NCBI RefSeq assembly: GCF_029269265.1
Contig: NZ_JARIXP010000001.1
Location: 671,306 to 735,305 of the forward strand
Length of the DNA: 64,000 nt
Origin: Rheinheimera sp. 1928-s
Lineage (GTDB): Bacteria > Pseudomonadota > Gammaproteobacteria > Enterobacterales > Alteromonadaceae
Direction of reading: 5' to 3'
In this document: piece after piece, positions 54,858 through 64,000 of the stretch
Layout of the letters: every line of letters starts with the position of its first letter
Position numbering within the stretch: the stretch's first letter is position 1
Program-made: the position numbers and the translations under genes
The notes under the pieces: model-generated
Database searches by the model: none
Told to the model about the DNA's origin: nothing
The model's input: the letters and a program-made list of their open reading frames with translations, nothing else

Positions 54858-57484
54858 TGCGACAACAAGCCCGTTTTATTAACGTTGGTGAACGCACTAA
54901 CGTCACAGGCTCAGCCCGTTTTAAAAAGCTGATATTAGAAGGCGAATACGAAAAAGCTTTGGATGTTGCCCGTCAGCAAGTCGAAAGCGGCGCTCAAATC
55001 ATCGATATCAACATGGACGAAGCCATGCTCGACAGCAAGGCGGCCATGGTGCGTTACCTGAATTTGTTAGCATCCGAGCCCGACATTTCCCGTGTGCCTA
55101 TTATGGTCGACTCGTCCAAGTGGGAAGTGATTGAAGCGGCACTGAAATGTATTCAGGGTAAACCTGTCGTCAATTCGATTTCGCTCAAAGAAGGCATAGA
55201 GCCGTTTTTATATCAGGCTAAATTGTTACGCCGTTATGGTGCAGCAGTAGTGGTGATGGCCTTTGATGAAAAAGGTCAGGCTGATACTAAAGCGCGTAAA
55301 GTCGAAATCTGTCAGCGAGCTTATGACATTCTGGTCAATCAGATTGGTTTTCCGCCAGAAGATATTATCTTCGACCCGAATATTTTTGCGGTAGCGACCG
55401 GCATCGAAGAACATAACAATTACGCGGTCGACTTTATTGAAGCCACCCGCGAAATCAAACGCTTATGCCCTTACGCCAAAATCTCTGGTGGTGTGTCCAA
55501 TATCTCCTTTTCGTTTCGCGGCAATGACCCGGTACGTGAAGCCATGCACTCGGTGTTTTTGTACCATGCCATTGGGGCTGGTATGGATATGGGCATAGTC
55601 AACGCCGGTCAGTTGGCGGTGTATGACGATATTCCAGAGTTATTACGTGAGCGGGTTGAGGATGTGATCTTAAACCGACGCGAAGATGCCACAGAACGAT
55701 TGCTGGACATTGCGGCCGAGTTTAAAGGTGATGGTTCTGTTGCCGTCAAAGAAGACGAAGCCTGGCGCGCCTGGCCCGTCAATAAACGGCTTGAGCACGC
55801 GTTGGTGAAAGGCATTACCGACTTTATTGATCAGGACACTGAAGAAGCCCGCTTAACGGTAGAACGGCCTTTGCATGTGATTGAAGGTCCGCTGATGGAC
55901 GGCATGAACGTGGTCGGCGACTTGTTTGGCGAAGGTAAAATGTTCCTGCCTCAGGTGGTCAAATCCGCCCGAGTGATGAAAAAAGCAGTGGCTTATTTAC
56001 AGCCTTTTATTGAGCTGGAAAAAGCCGGTACCGGCGCCCGCGCTCAGGGCAAAGTGCTGATGGCGACAGTCAAAGGCGATGTGCACGACATAGGCAAAAA
56101 CATTGTTGGCGTCGTGCTGCAATGTAATAACTATGAAGTGATCGACCTTGGTGTGATGGTGCCTTGTGCGACTTTGCTGCAAAAAGCCAAAGAGCTGAAT
56201 GTCGATATTATTGGTTTGTCTGGCCTGATTACGCCGTCTTTAGATGAGATGGTGCATGTGGCGAAAGAAATGACCCGCTTAGGTTTTGATATCCCGTTGC
56301 TGATAGGTGGTGCTACGACCTCTAAAGCTCATACCGCGATCAAAATTGCACCCAATTACTCGCATGGTGTGGTGTATGTACCAAATGCTTCGCGCAGTGT
56401 GTCCGTGGTGCAGTCGCTGATCAGCAAAGAGCATAGACCAGCCTTTTTAGAGCGGGTGAATGATGAATACGACAGAGCCCGCGACCAGCATGCCCGCAGT
56501 CGACCAGGTGAAAAACTGCTGACTCTGGAGCAAGCCCGCGCTAATAAATTCCAGCTGGATTTAGCCAAAGTAGCTCCCGTGCCTAAACAGCCTGGGGTGC
56601 ATTTATGGCAGGACGTAGATTTAGAAACGCTGCGCGATTACATCGACTGGACGCCATTTTTCCTAACCTGGCAATTGTCCGGTAAATATCCTGCCATTTT
56701 GAATCATCCTGAAGTGGGCATGGAAGCACGTCGTGTGCACAGAGATGCCAACGCTATTCTGGATTTAATGATTAAGCAGCAAAAAGTGCAGGGCAAGGCA
56801 GTATTTGGCTTCTTTCCTGCCAATAGTGACGGCGACGATATTATTGTTTACACCGATGAGAGCAGAACTACAGAACGTTGCCGTTTGTTTAACTTACGCC
56901 AGCAATTGCAGCTGCGTAACGACAACCCTAACTGCTGCTTAGCTGACTTTGTGGCTCCTGTGGATTCCGGCATTGCCGATTATATTGGTGGTTTCGCTGT
57001 TAGCACTGGTTTTGGTGCTGATGAGCTTGCTGCTGAATTTGCAGCTCAGCACGATGATTACAACAGCATAATGGTCAAAGCATTAGCTGACCGTTTAGCT
57101 GAAGCATTAGCCGAATATCTGCATATGAAAGTACGACGTGAATTCTGGGGTTATGCGCCGGATGAGACATTGGATAACGAGCAGCTCATTCGTGAGTTGT
57201 ATCAGGGCATACGACCAGCGCCTGGTTATCCGGCTTGTCCTGAGCATACAGAAAAGGGCACTTTATGGCAGTTATTGGATGTGGAAGCCCAAACTGGCAT
57301 CCAACTGACTGAAAGTTATGCCATGTGGCCAGGTGCCGCCGTCAGTGGTTGGTATTTTGCTCATCCGGATAGCAAGTACTTTGCAGTGAGCAAAATTGGT
57401 ATTGACCAAAAAGATGAATACGCTACGAAAAAAGGCTGGAGCGAAGAACACGCGGAAAGCTGGTTAGCGCCGAATTTGGGATGA
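54857..57484 (+). CDS. metH: MetH C-terminal part: folate, cobalamin and activation domains
   Basis: 875 aa. Pterin (methyl-tetrahydrofolate) domain at the start ([51 protein letters not shown]); cap and cobalamin domain with the axial His motif GDVHDIGKN near 407-415 and VIDLGVMVP; activation (SAM-binding) domain at the C-terminus ([44 protein letters not shown]). Start ATG 54857 has GGAG five bases upstream and overlaps the previous stop. With the 354-aa protein it would reconstitute full MetH. A 22-bp palindrome follows directly. Confidence 0.95.
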   Translation: MRQQARFINVGERTNVTGSARFKKLILEGEYEKALDVARQQVESGAQIIDINMDEAMLDSKAAMVRYLNLLASEPDISRVPIMVDSSKWEVIEAALKCIQGKPVVNSISLKEGIEPFLYQAKLLRRYGAAVVVMAFDEKGQADTKARKVEICQRAYDILVNQIGFPPEDIIFDPNIFAVATGIEEHNNYAVDFIEATREIKRLCPYAKISGGVSNISFSFRGNDPVREAMHSVFLYHAIGAGMDMGIVNAGQLAVYDDIPELLRERVEDVILNRREDATERLLDIAAEFKGDGSVAVKEDEAWRAWPVNKRLEHALVKGITDFIDQDTEEARLTVERPLHVIEGPLMDGMNVVGDLFGEGKMFLPQVVKSARVMKKAVAYLQPFIELEKAGTGARAQGKVLMATVKGDVHDIGKNIVGVVLQCNNYEVIDLGVMVPCATLLQKAKELNVDIIGLSGLITPSLDEMVHVAKEMTRLGFDIPLLIGGATTSKAHTAIKIAPNYSHGVVYVPNASRSVSVVQSLISKEHRPAFLERVNDEYDRARDQHARSRPGEKLLTLEQARANKFQLDLAKVAPVPKQPGVHLWQDVDLETLRDYIDWTPFFLTWQLSGKYPAILNHPEVGMEARRVHRDANAILDLMIKQQKVQGKAVFGFFPANSDGDDIIVYTDESRTTERCRLFNLRQQLQLRNDNPNCCLADFVAPVDSGIADYIGGFAVSTGFGADELAAEFAAQHDDYNSIMVKALADRLAEALAEYLHMKVRREFWGYAPDETLDNEQLIRELYQGIRPAPGYPACPEHTEKGTLWQLLDVEAQTGIQLTESYAMWPGAAVSGWYFAHPDSKYFAVSKIGIDQKDEYATKKGWSEEHAESWLAPNLG

Positions 57485-57538
57485 AAATGGGGTCAGATCA
57501 CATTAGTAAACAACGTTAATGTGATCTGACCCCATTTT
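57484..57538. repeat. 22-bp perfect palindrome between convergent genes, copy B of the GGGGTCAGA family
   Basis: The arms 57484-57505 and 57517-57538 are exact reverse complements with an 11-base loop; the core is GGGGTCAGATCACATTA. It fills the whole gap between the stop codons of metH and the PilZ gene. With A-tracts and T-tracts at its edges it should work as a terminator on both strands. Confidence 0.88.
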
Positions 57539-57540
57539 AA

Positions 57541-58236
57541 CTAGCTGGCGATAGCCGGGTCGACGATAAAACGTTGCAGCATTTTAGCGACCTGTCGCTC
57601 CGGTAATTCAAACTTAATACCTAAAGACAGCTCCTGTAATTCCAGATGGCAGTTCATAATTTCGCCTGGGATCTGAATTCTTTCTTCTTCACCCGGTACC
57701 AGAAGTTCCATCAAAATTTGTACCTTGTTAATCTGACTGGCTTCCGCATGCAGCTTCATTGAAAAACGGCAGCCACAAGGTGATATATCAATGACAAAGC
57801 CGTTATAAAGGGAAAAGGTTTCTGGCAAGGCCCCTTGTTCCACTGGATTGACATAGGCCGGAATAAAAGCCCGGATCCGTTGTTTGGCCCGTAAAGATCG
57901 GTTTTCAATCTGCTGAGGATACTCCAGAAATAATAAATGCACCGGATGATGAGAAATGGTTTTTATCATGGCTCTGAAGGCAATACATTCACCTAAATCG
58001 CCTTCCAGCAGGCAACGCACAACCGTCATATTGCCTTCAACAAACACATCTTTATAGCCACCATCTATCACTTGTTGTGGTAGCTTCAACACCAGATAGC
58101 GATTTTTTTCATAACCAATCAAAGAGGTTCTGATCCTTAAACTACTGGGTTGTGAAAACTGTAAGTCGACTTGAGAGCCTGGATGCAAGTGCCTGATTTT
58201 TTCATGCACCACGGGTGAAAGTAACGACTGTTCCAT
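57541..58236 (-). CDS. PilZ domain protein, YcgR-like
   Basis: 231 aa, cytoplasmic. An N-terminal YcgR-type beta domain (about 15-105) is followed by a PilZ domain with both c-di-GMP motifs: RAKQR (RxxxR) near 124-128 and DISPCGCRF (DxSxxG) near 150-155. It should bind c-di-GMP and change partner activity, as YcgR does at the flagellar motor. The upstream 205 bases to the TPR gene carry both promoters; nothing specific was recognised there. Confidence 0.88.
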   Translation of the reverse strand: MEQSLLSPVVHEKIRHLHPGSQVDLQFSQPSSLRIRTSLIGYEKNRYLVLKLPQQVIDGGYKDVFVEGNMTVVRCLLEGDLGECIAFRAMIKTISHHPVHLLFLEYPQQIENRSLRAKQRIRAFIPAYVNPVEQGALPETFSLYNGFVIDISPCGCRFSMKLHAEASQINKVQILMELLVPGEEERIQIPGEIMNCHLELQELSLGIKFELPERQVAKMLQRFIVDPAIAS

Positions 58237-58450
58237 CGATAGTCACTCCTGATTAAAAAGTGAACAAAAACGCATCTTTGATTAATAGTGCAAATATGAT
58301 AAAAATGCAAAGTTATTTTCTGTTTTGGAGACTGATTTTATCAATTACGCCAAAGGGTGAAAAAACGTGATGAAATGGTATGCGAAAACATCAATTGTGG
58401 ATAAAACTACCCTATAGTTTAACAATGAAAAACTAATACAGATGACGGCC

Positions 58451-59617
58451 ATGAAACTTCTTCTGCCCATTGGTTTGGTGGTGTTTTTAACCGCATGCCA
58501 GCAAAACAACATTCCAACTACAACACCTGCTAGTCTGCTGAATGACGCTTTGTTTAATCCTGTCGATGTCGTTATTGAAACTCCTGAACAAATTTTTGCT
58601 TTACCTGAGCAAACCAAAGTGGATATTAGGGACTTAACTCGTGCTGCAGATTCACCTCGGGTGAAAACAGATTTGTTACTGAATTATTTGTTTGAGAAAA
58701 AAGGCAACAGCTTACTGTATCAAAATGATGCAACTCTGACCGCAGCGGAAACCCTGGCTGCCCGCCAGGCGAATTGTTTGTCTTTAACGATCTTGTCTTA
58801 CAGCCTTGCACAGGAAATGCAACTGAATGCAGAATTCCGTGATATAAAAATTCCGGAATATTGGACTCAGAACAATGGTCAAAGTCTGTTGAATGGCCAT
58901 GTGAATTTGAATATTGTTGGTGGTCAAAGTATTGGAAAAGGCGGGGGAGTACATTACAGTATTTTCAGTTATGTGGTTGATTTTGATATGCAAAGCAACA
59001 AAAACCATTTCCCTTCTGCTGTGCTGGATCAGCAGCAGATTGTAGGCCTGTTTTATAACAATAAAGCTGCTGAAGCTATGGTGTATGGCAAAGATGATCT
59101 GGCTTATGCTTATCTGAAGGCAGCAATTTCTGTTGACCCTCGGGCTGAAGAGAGCTGGAATAACCTTGCAGTGTTATACAGACAGAAACAGCAATTTGAG
59201 CTGGCTGAAAAAGCCTACCTGTTATCGGCACAATTGGCTCCTGACCAACTTAATTCAAAAGCAAATCTGGCTTTACTTTATGAAGTGATGGGAAAAACCG
59301 AACAGGCTGCTCAGTTAAGCGCTATGGTTGCGGCAAAAAGAAACCAAAACCCCTATTACCATATGATGTTAGGGAATGAGTCATTAACTTCTGGTTCTGC
59401 CCATAAAGCGATAGAGCATTATAAAAAGAGCCTTACATTAGATAAAAAGTTGGCTGAGGCTATGTTTGGCCTGGCTAAAGCCCATTTGTCATTGGGACAA
59501 ACAGACAAGGCACAGCAATACTTACAGTCTGCTGAGAAGTCTGCGCCAAGTCGCAGTGAACGTGCACGTTATCAATACAAACTAAAACTGCTGACAGCTG
59601 CCGCTGTGCAGCATTAA
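58451..59617 (+). CDS. TPR lipoprotein with transglutaminase-like N-terminal domain
   Basis: About 388 aa. Lipoprotein signal MKLLLPIGLVVFLTAC. The N-terminal half has ETLAARQANCLSLTILSYSLAQEMQLNAEF and, later, NGHVNLN, which resemble the Cys and His neighbourhoods of transglutaminase-like (SirB1/DUF) proteins. From about 200 there are several tetratricopeptide repeats (AEESWNNLAVLYRQKQQFELAEKAYLLSAQLAP, LNSKANLALLYEVMGKTEQA, LAEAMFGLAKAHLSLGQTDKAQQYL). It is probably an envelope scaffold. ATG 58442 is an alternative start; neither has a good ribosome binding site. The M28 gene follows by 13 bases, likely one transcript. Confidence 0.8.
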   Translation: MKLLLPIGLVVFLTACQQNNIPTTTPASLLNDALFNPVDVVIETPEQIFALPEQTKVDIRDLTRAADSPRVKTDLLLNYLFEKKGNSLLYQNDATLTAAETLAARQANCLSLTILSYSLAQEMQLNAEFRDIKIPEYWTQNNGQSLLNGHVNLNIVGGQSIGKGGGVHYSIFSYVVDFDMQSNKNHFPSAVLDQQQIVGLFYNNKAAEAMVYGKDDLAYAYLKAAISVDPRAEESWNNLAVLYRQKQQFELAEKAYLLSAQLAPDQLNSKANLALLYEVMGKTEQAAQLSAMVAAKRNQNPYYHMMLGNESLTSGSAHKAIEHYKKSLTLDKKLAEAMFGLAKAHLSLGQTDKAQQYLQSAEKSAPSRSERARYQYKLKLLTAAAVQH

Positions 59618-59630
59618 GAGGCTTAAATCA

Positions 59631-60563
59631 GTGCTGTGTCGTGTTGTTTTTTCTGCGTTGTTTTTGTTCAGCACTGTTGCTGCTTTTTTTCTGCAGGCTC
59701 AATCAGCTTTATTACATGATATTCAGCAGTTATCTGATGATCGTATGAGTGGGCGGGAAACTGCTACTCATGGCTCTGAGCTGGCCCGTAATTACATCCA
59801 ACAACGCTTTGCCGATTTAGGTTTGACCGCGCTGAAAGATAATTTTCAGCACCCTTTCAGCTACAGATCCGGTTTTTCTGACAAGCATGGTATTAACCTG
59901 ATTGCTGAATTAAAAGGCTGCTCTCAAGCAGATACTTACATAGTGATGACAGCGCATTACGATCACTTAGGCATAGTCGCTGGCAAAATATACAACGGGG
60001 CTGATGATAATGCTTCTGGTGTTGCGGCTATGTTGGCGTTGGCGGAGTTGCTGAAAGCTCAGTCTTGTCCTCGTTACAGCTATCTTTTTGTCGCGACTGA
60101 TGCTGAAGAAATCGGGCTCTATGGCGCGAAAGCTTTTGTCGCGTCACCGCCAGTGGCCATACAGCAGGTTGTGCTGAATATTAATCTGGACATGCTGAGC
60201 CGGGGAGAACGCGCGAATCAATTGTATCTATATGGCGCGTTTTCATTGCCCGGCATGGCGGATTATGTAAAAACTCAGCAGTTTGCGGTCAAGCTGAAAT
60301 TACGCAAAAGAGGCCAGGGTTTAAGAGGAAAGCATCAGTTGGATTGGGCTAACGCCAGCGATCATGCGCCGTTTCGGCGGGCCGGAATTCCTTTTTTGTT
60401 TTTTGGCGTCGACTCGCACAAAGACTATCATACGCCACAAGATGATTGGCAGAGAATTAACCCTGCTTATCTGCAACGTATGTTTGATAGTCTGAGTCAA
60501 CTGGTGTTATGGCTGGATCAGCAACCGCCTGAATGGTATCAGGCGGCACGAAAAACGAGATAA
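59631..60563 (+). CDS. M28-family zinc aminopeptidase, secreted
   Basis: 310 aa with an N-terminal hydrophobic signal (VVFSALFLFSTVAAFFLQAQSA). Zinc ligands visible in order: His in TAHYDHLG, Asp in GADDNASG, Glu pair in TDAEEIGLYG, Asp in NINLDMLSRG and His in DYHTPQDDW. Start is GTG 59631, with AGAGG eight to nine bases upstream. It lacks the PA domain of the longer M28 lipoprotein at 12251. It is downstream of the TPR lipoprotein and stops before the convergent OsmC-pirin gene, with only 18 bases in between. Confidence 0.9.
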   Translation: MLCRVVFSALFLFSTVAAFFLQAQSALLHDIQQLSDDRMSGRETATHGSELARNYIQQRFADLGLTALKDNFQHPFSYRSGFSDKHGINLIAELKGCSQADTYIVMTAHYDHLGIVAGKIYNGADDNASGVAAMLALAELLKAQSCPRYSYLFVATDAEEIGLYGAKAFVASPPVAIQQVVLNINLDMLSRGERANQLYLYGAFSLPGMADYVKTQQFAVKLKLRKRGQGLRGKHQLDWANASDHAPFRRAGIPFLFFGVDSHKDYHTPQDDWQRINPAYLQRMFDSLSQLVLWLDQQPPEWYQAARKTR

Positions 60564-60581
60564 TCTACGTTAAGTGTCAGA

Positions 60582-61850
60582 TCAAGGTGCAGGGATCCAT
60601 TCCGCATCGTCAGTCAAACGAGGAAAATTGCCACTGTTCCATTCTTCTTTCGCCTGAGCTAAACGCTCCGGACTACGAGCTACAAAGTTCCAGTTTAGCA
60701 ATACTGGATCTTCCACCTCATCGCCGCCTAACACCATAAAGTGTGCTCCATCATCGCCAGCGACCACTGTTAAATCCTCTGTCATGACCAGCATTTGACC
60801 TGCACTGAGCACTGGTTCTTTCAGTGAACCAGCGGCCAGATAAATGGCCAGTTGCTGCTCAGATTTAGGCAAAGCCAGACTACTGCATGGATCCAGTTTC
60901 AGTTCGGCATAACAGCAACGCGCAGGGAAGCTCACTACGGATGTCTGGGAAAAATATTCACCTAAGAGTACACGTATCTCACTGCCTGGCACCTGAATAG
61001 CCGGAAATAATGCGGCAGGGTAATGCTGGAAAGCAGGTTCTGATTCGGCTTCATCTTCCGGTAAAACTAACCAGATTTGCATACCTTCCACTTTCACCTG
61101 TTCAGTACGGATATCTGCAGGAATACGTTCGGAATGGGCGATACCGCGACCAGCGCGCATCAGATTGACAGCACCAGGTTCAATTCGTTGATTATTGCCA
61201 AGAGTATCGCGATGCTGCATAGCTCCGGAAAACAAGTAGGTTACAGTCGCAAGACCAATATGTGGATGCTGGCGCACGTCACCTTCAGTGCTATTTGGGG
61301 TAAAAGTAGCAGGGCCCATATGATCCACAAAAATAAAAGGACCAACACGGCGCTGCACTTTGGCCGGTATCAATCGTTTGATGATAAAGCCAATATCACG
61401 TTCTTGTGGCTGAATAATCAAAGGTTCTGCCTCACTTGTTGCTGCTGGTTGTGCTTTCAGGCTGGTGTGCACTTGCACTTCGGTTTGAGTCATCAGTTTG
61501 TGGATAGGGCATTTGTCAGCAATGGCCAGCAATTGCTCCCGTTGCTCTGTGGTTAATTCACCAATTAACTCCAGACTGACATGCAACTGATACAAACCTT
61601 TTGCTTCAGCACTGTCATCCCGACTGATTTCAACTTTGATTTCTTGCAACGGGATATTTTTGCGTTTGGCATAAAGCTGTAGCGTCATGGCTTTGCACGT
61701 GGCCAGTGCAGCATCAAATAAATCATGTGGATCCGGTCCTGTCGCTGAGCCACCAGCAGCTTCTGATGCATCAGCATTAAGCTGATGACTGCTGATCTGG
61801 ATGGTCTGACGTAATTGACCCGGTGTATGTTGGCTGACAGTAATGGTCAT
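60582..61850 (-). CDS. OsmC-pirin fusion protein
   Basis: 422 aa in one uninterrupted frame. Residues 1-130 are an OsmC/Ohr-type peroxide or thiol-linked domain with both redox cysteines (Cys52 in LATCKAMTL, Cys114 in ADKCPIHKL). Residues about 145-422 form a pirin: HPHIGLATVTYLFSG (His195, His197) and GIAHSER (His239, Glu241) supply the metal ligands, followed by the C-terminal cupin. OsmC proteins reduce organic hydroperoxides; pirins bind iron and can have quercetinase-like activity. The fusion suggests a shared role in oxidative stress. No ribosome binding site or start marks a separate pirin gene inside. Confidence 0.92.
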   Translation of the reverse strand: MTITVSQHTPGQLRQTIQISSHQLNADASEAAGGSATGPDPHDLFDAALATCKAMTLQLYAKRKNIPLQEIKVEISRDDSAEAKGLYQLHVSLELIGELTTEQREQLLAIADKCPIHKLMTQTEVQVHTSLKAQPAATSEAEPLIIQPQERDIGFIIKRLIPAKVQRRVGPFIFVDHMGPATFTPNSTEGDVRQHPHIGLATVTYLFSGAMQHRDTLGNNQRIEPGAVNLMRAGRGIAHSERIPADIRTEQVKVEGMQIWLVLPEDEAESEPAFQHYPAALFPAIQVPGSEIRVLLGEYFSQTSVVSFPARCCYAELKLDPCSSLALPKSEQQLAIYLAAGSLKEPVLSAGQMLVMTEDLTVVAGDDGAHFMVLGGDEVEDPVLLNWNFVARSPERLAQAKEEWNSGNFPRLTDDAEWIPAP

Positions 61851-61909
61851 AAATAAATCCTTTTTAAGGTAACTGAACTCAGCATAACCTAGATAGACCT
61901 ACCAGTGCT

Positions 61910-63427
61910 TTATTCGTTCAGATCTAAGCTCAACTGTCCTGCATTACCTGCAGATTTAACACTGCGTCCTGTTGCTCTTTTTCGGCTGGCATGGCGCTGT
62001 ACCACTTGCCGTTTTTGTTCACGCCACCACTGCGGGTCTTGCTGTTGTTTGCATTCAGTGATGCGCTGTTTTGCCAATCGCATGGCCTGTTGCAAGTCCA
62101 CAACTGGCATAGGGTAATCAGAGCCCAGCACGCATCCATACTGGCGCTGCAAGGATAGTGGCATGAGCCAGGGTTGATGCAGCCAGCTATCTGGCAGCAG
62201 CCTTAATTCAGGACACCAGCGTCTGATAAAGTGCCCTTGTGGATCTTTTTGCTGACTTTGCAGCACAGGGTTGTACATTCGGTTTGGATTGATACCTGTA
62301 GTACCAGCTTGCATTTGAATTTGTGGGTAATGAATGCCTGGCTCATAATCAACAAAACATTGCGCCAGATGCAAAGCCACAGGTCGCCAGTCCAGCCATA
62401 AGTGGTAGCAAGCGAAAGCCACTAACATGGCCCTGGCACGAAAATGTAACCAGCCTGTCGCCAGCAACGCTCTCATGCAGGCATCAATCAATGGATAACC
62501 TGTGTAGCCATTAGACCAGGCCCAAAACCAATCCGTATCAAAACTTTGTTTACGTAAGCGGGCATAACCCGGATGCAAGGCCTCAGTTTCAATCAGCGGG
62601 TCGGATTCAAGCTTCTGAATAAAATGGCAATGCCAGCGCAATCTGCTGTAAAAAGACGACAAACCAAAGCTTAAAGCTGGTTGTTGTTTAATCTGCCTTA
62701 AGGTCTGTTGCTGCAAAGCTCTCAGGCTGAGTTGGCCATAAGCCAGGTAAGGACTCAGGCGTGAGCTGCTGTGTTGCGCTTTTTCGGGCAACGAAATATG
62801 TCGGCTGTAGTCTTTGGCTCTGTAGTTAAAAAAGCTTTGTACTGTATCGGGTAGGGTGAATGCGGTTTGCCCTGAACTGCAGACGGGCAAATCCAAAGCC
62901 CTCTGTGGCCTAAAAGACTGTAGCGGCTGCCGGCCATGGCAGAGAAAAGCCAAAGCTGTTGGTGTTTGGTACAAAGCACCGGATAAATACAGATCCGCTT
63001 GTTTAGCCCACGAGTCGCGGTCTTTTAAAGCCCTAAACACAGCGTGTTGCTGGAATTGTCGCCATGGGATGGCCAGCTCTTTCAGTAGATGTTTTACCGC
63101 CAGATCACGCTGGAAAGTCCACAAGTTGCCGGTTTCTTCGTGGCTGAGGACCTGGGCGATCGGGAACTCCTGACACAACTGTCGAAGTACTTGTGTTGCA
63201 GGACCTTTGAGCACCAACAAAGGCTGACCTAAGGTGGTTAACTGTTGGTCCAGCAGCTGCAGGCTTTGTTCGATAAAAAGCCATTGCCGCACTGAGGTAT
63301 CAGGCTGTTGCCAGTAATCAGGTTCAATAATATACAAAGGCAATACAGCACCTTGTCGTGCCGCTTCTGCCAAAGGGCCATGGTCATCAATACGTAAATC
63401 ACGCTTAAACCAGACCAGACTGATCAT
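61910..63427 (-). CDS. Cryptochrome/photolyase family protein
   Basis: 505 aa. N-terminal photolyase alpha/beta domain ([23 protein letters not shown]) and the C-terminal FAD-binding domain ([66 protein letters not shown], and [20 protein letters not shown]). Resembles class I / plant-type cryptochrome-photolyases more than cry-DASH. The start ATG 63427 overlaps the stop of the upstream gene (ATGA). It is therefore coupled to the DASH-type gene. Repair of UV dimers or light sensing cannot be told apart by sequence alone. Confidence 0.9.
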   Translation of the reverse strand: MISLVWFKRDLRIDDHGPLAEAARQGAVLPLYIIEPDYWQQPDTSVRQWLFIEQSLQLLDQQLTTLGQPLLVLKGPATQVLRQLCQEFPIAQVLSHEETGNLWTFQRDLAVKHLLKELAIPWRQFQQHAVFRALKDRDSWAKQADLYLSGALYQTPTALAFLCHGRQPLQSFRPQRALDLPVCSSGQTAFTLPDTVQSFFNYRAKDYSRHISLPEKAQHSSSRLSPYLAYGQLSLRALQQQTLRQIKQQPALSFGLSSFYSRLRWHCHFIQKLESDPLIETEALHPGYARLRKQSFDTDWFWAWSNGYTGYPLIDACMRALLATGWLHFRARAMLVAFACYHLWLDWRPVALHLAQCFVDYEPGIHYPQIQMQAGTTGINPNRMYNPVLQSQQKDPQGHFIRRWCPELRLLPDSWLHQPWLMPLSLQRQYGCVLGSDYPMPVVDLQQAMRLAKQRITECKQQQDPQWWREQKRQVVQRHASRKRATGRSVKSAGNAGQLSLDLNE

Positions 63428-64000
63428 GGGGTTGCCGTCAGTTGCTGTAGAAAAGGCAACCAAAAATCCTGCACAGGCACTTGCGGGGCGGGCAAATGCA
63501 CTAAGGTGCCAACTGCTGTTTTTTCCGGTAGCCAGCGACGGACAAAGTCACCTTGTGGATCATGAGTTAAAGCTTGTTTGATTTGATTAAATTGCCGGGC
63601 ACCACTATTACCGACCCCAGCTATGTAAGCCCAGTTACACCAGTTACTGGCACAATCATAATCCAGCAAATGATGTTCAAAAAAAACAGCGCCTAAACGC
63701 CAGTCCTGCTGTAATTCAAAAATAAGATAACTGGCGACATTCTGCCTGCCACGGTTTGACATCCAGCCTGTGTGTAACAACATCTTGATATTGGCATCGA
63801 CAAAAGGCAGGCCTGTTTGGCCTTGGCACCAAAGTTCAAAGCGTTGATCAGGAACTGCTGCAGAGAAATCCAGCGGCGGACGAAAGGCATTTTTACTAAA
63901 CCAGGCGCTGCTGTGCTGTCGCATTTGCCAGCGAAAATACTCGCGCCATAGCAGCTCAAAGCGGATCCAGTAGGTGGACTCGTTGTTGATCTGTTGTTGT
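63424..64000 (-). CDS. Cryptochrome DASH-type photolyase (partial, N-terminus outside window)
   Basis: The C-terminal part of a DASH photolyase/cryptochrome. The open frame runs from the window edge ([10 protein letters not shown]) through [75 protein letters not shown], which is the FAD-binding signature typical of cry-DASH, to the [10 protein letters not shown] tail. Stop is TGA 63426-63424, overlapping the start of the next photolyase gene. It would bind FAD and a folate antenna, repairing single-stranded DNA dimers. Confidence 0.92.
   Translation of the reverse strand, partial: QQQINNESTYWIRFELLWREYFRWQMRQHSSAWFSKNAFRPPLDFSAAVPDQRFELWCQGQTGLPFVDANIKMLLHTGWMSNRGRQNVASYLIFELQQDWRLGAVFFEHHLLDYDCASNWCNWAYIAGVGNSGARQFNQIKQALTHDPQGDFVRRWLPEKTAVGTLVHLPAPQVPVQDFWLPFLQQLTATP

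Overview
The window is about 50% GC and gene-dense. It carries a chromosomal backbone typical of a gammaproteobacterium: fldB-xerD-dsbC-recJ-prfB-lysS in the same order as E. coli, pyrG-eno-(orphan)-ftsB-ispD-ispF-truD-surE-pcm-yqaA-nlpD-rpoS, and mutS/pncC-recA. No rRNA, tRNA, phage, insertion sequence or CRISPR array was seen. The protein flavour (TonB receptor, several secreted M28 peptidases and amidohydrolases, paired photolyases, split MetH) suggests an aquatic Alteromonadales/Chromatiales-type bacterium such as Rheinheimera. The genus is an inference from style, not from a search.

Layout. 1-1080: the 5' part of pheA (minus strand), preceded by a complete Phe attenuator with its own short leader peptide. 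1076-7727: a penicillin-acylase-family hydrolase, a cytochrome b561-type protein facing a cytochrome c', and a large GGDEF-EAL c-di-GMP protein. 7815-13924: two exported amidohydrolase-like proteins with lost metal motifs in two of their three domains, followed by an M28 lipoprotein peptidase. 13965-18155: a double-receiver protein, YciH, a GAF protein, an aspartate/aromatic aminotransferase and a periplasmic solute-binding protein. 18166-24974: the fldB...lysS block, including the prfB +1 frameshift. 25170-35473: pyrG, eno, an orphan, isoprenoid and division genes, tRNA pseudouridine and repair genes, nlpD and rpoS. 35474-38343: a TonB-dependent receptor. 38574-44425: a four-gene amidoligase-like operon (circularly permuted ATP-grasp, alpha-E, degenerate ATP-grasp/alpha-E fusion, transglutaminase-like protein). 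44496-46315: an AraC regulator divergent from a short-chain dehydrogenase. 46338-52652: a PhoD-like phosphatase and mutS on the minus strand, pncC and SOS-controlled recA on the plus strand. 52789-57484: metA and a two-piece metH under a MetJ-type operator. 57541-64000: a PilZ protein, a TPR lipoprotein and an M28 peptidase, an OsmC-pirin fusion, and two overlapping photolyase/cryptochrome genes, the last cut by the window edge.

The best candidate for a poorly described system is the ATP-grasp/alpha-E/transglutaminase operon. Its domain set is known from comparative genomics of amidoligases, but its substrate is not known to me, and the second ATP-grasp copy here seems to have lost its nucleotide-binding residues. 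Other points worth attention are the complete pheA attenuator, the OsmC-pirin fusion, the degenerate amidohydrolase set, the split metH, and two families of dispersed palindromes lying between genes.
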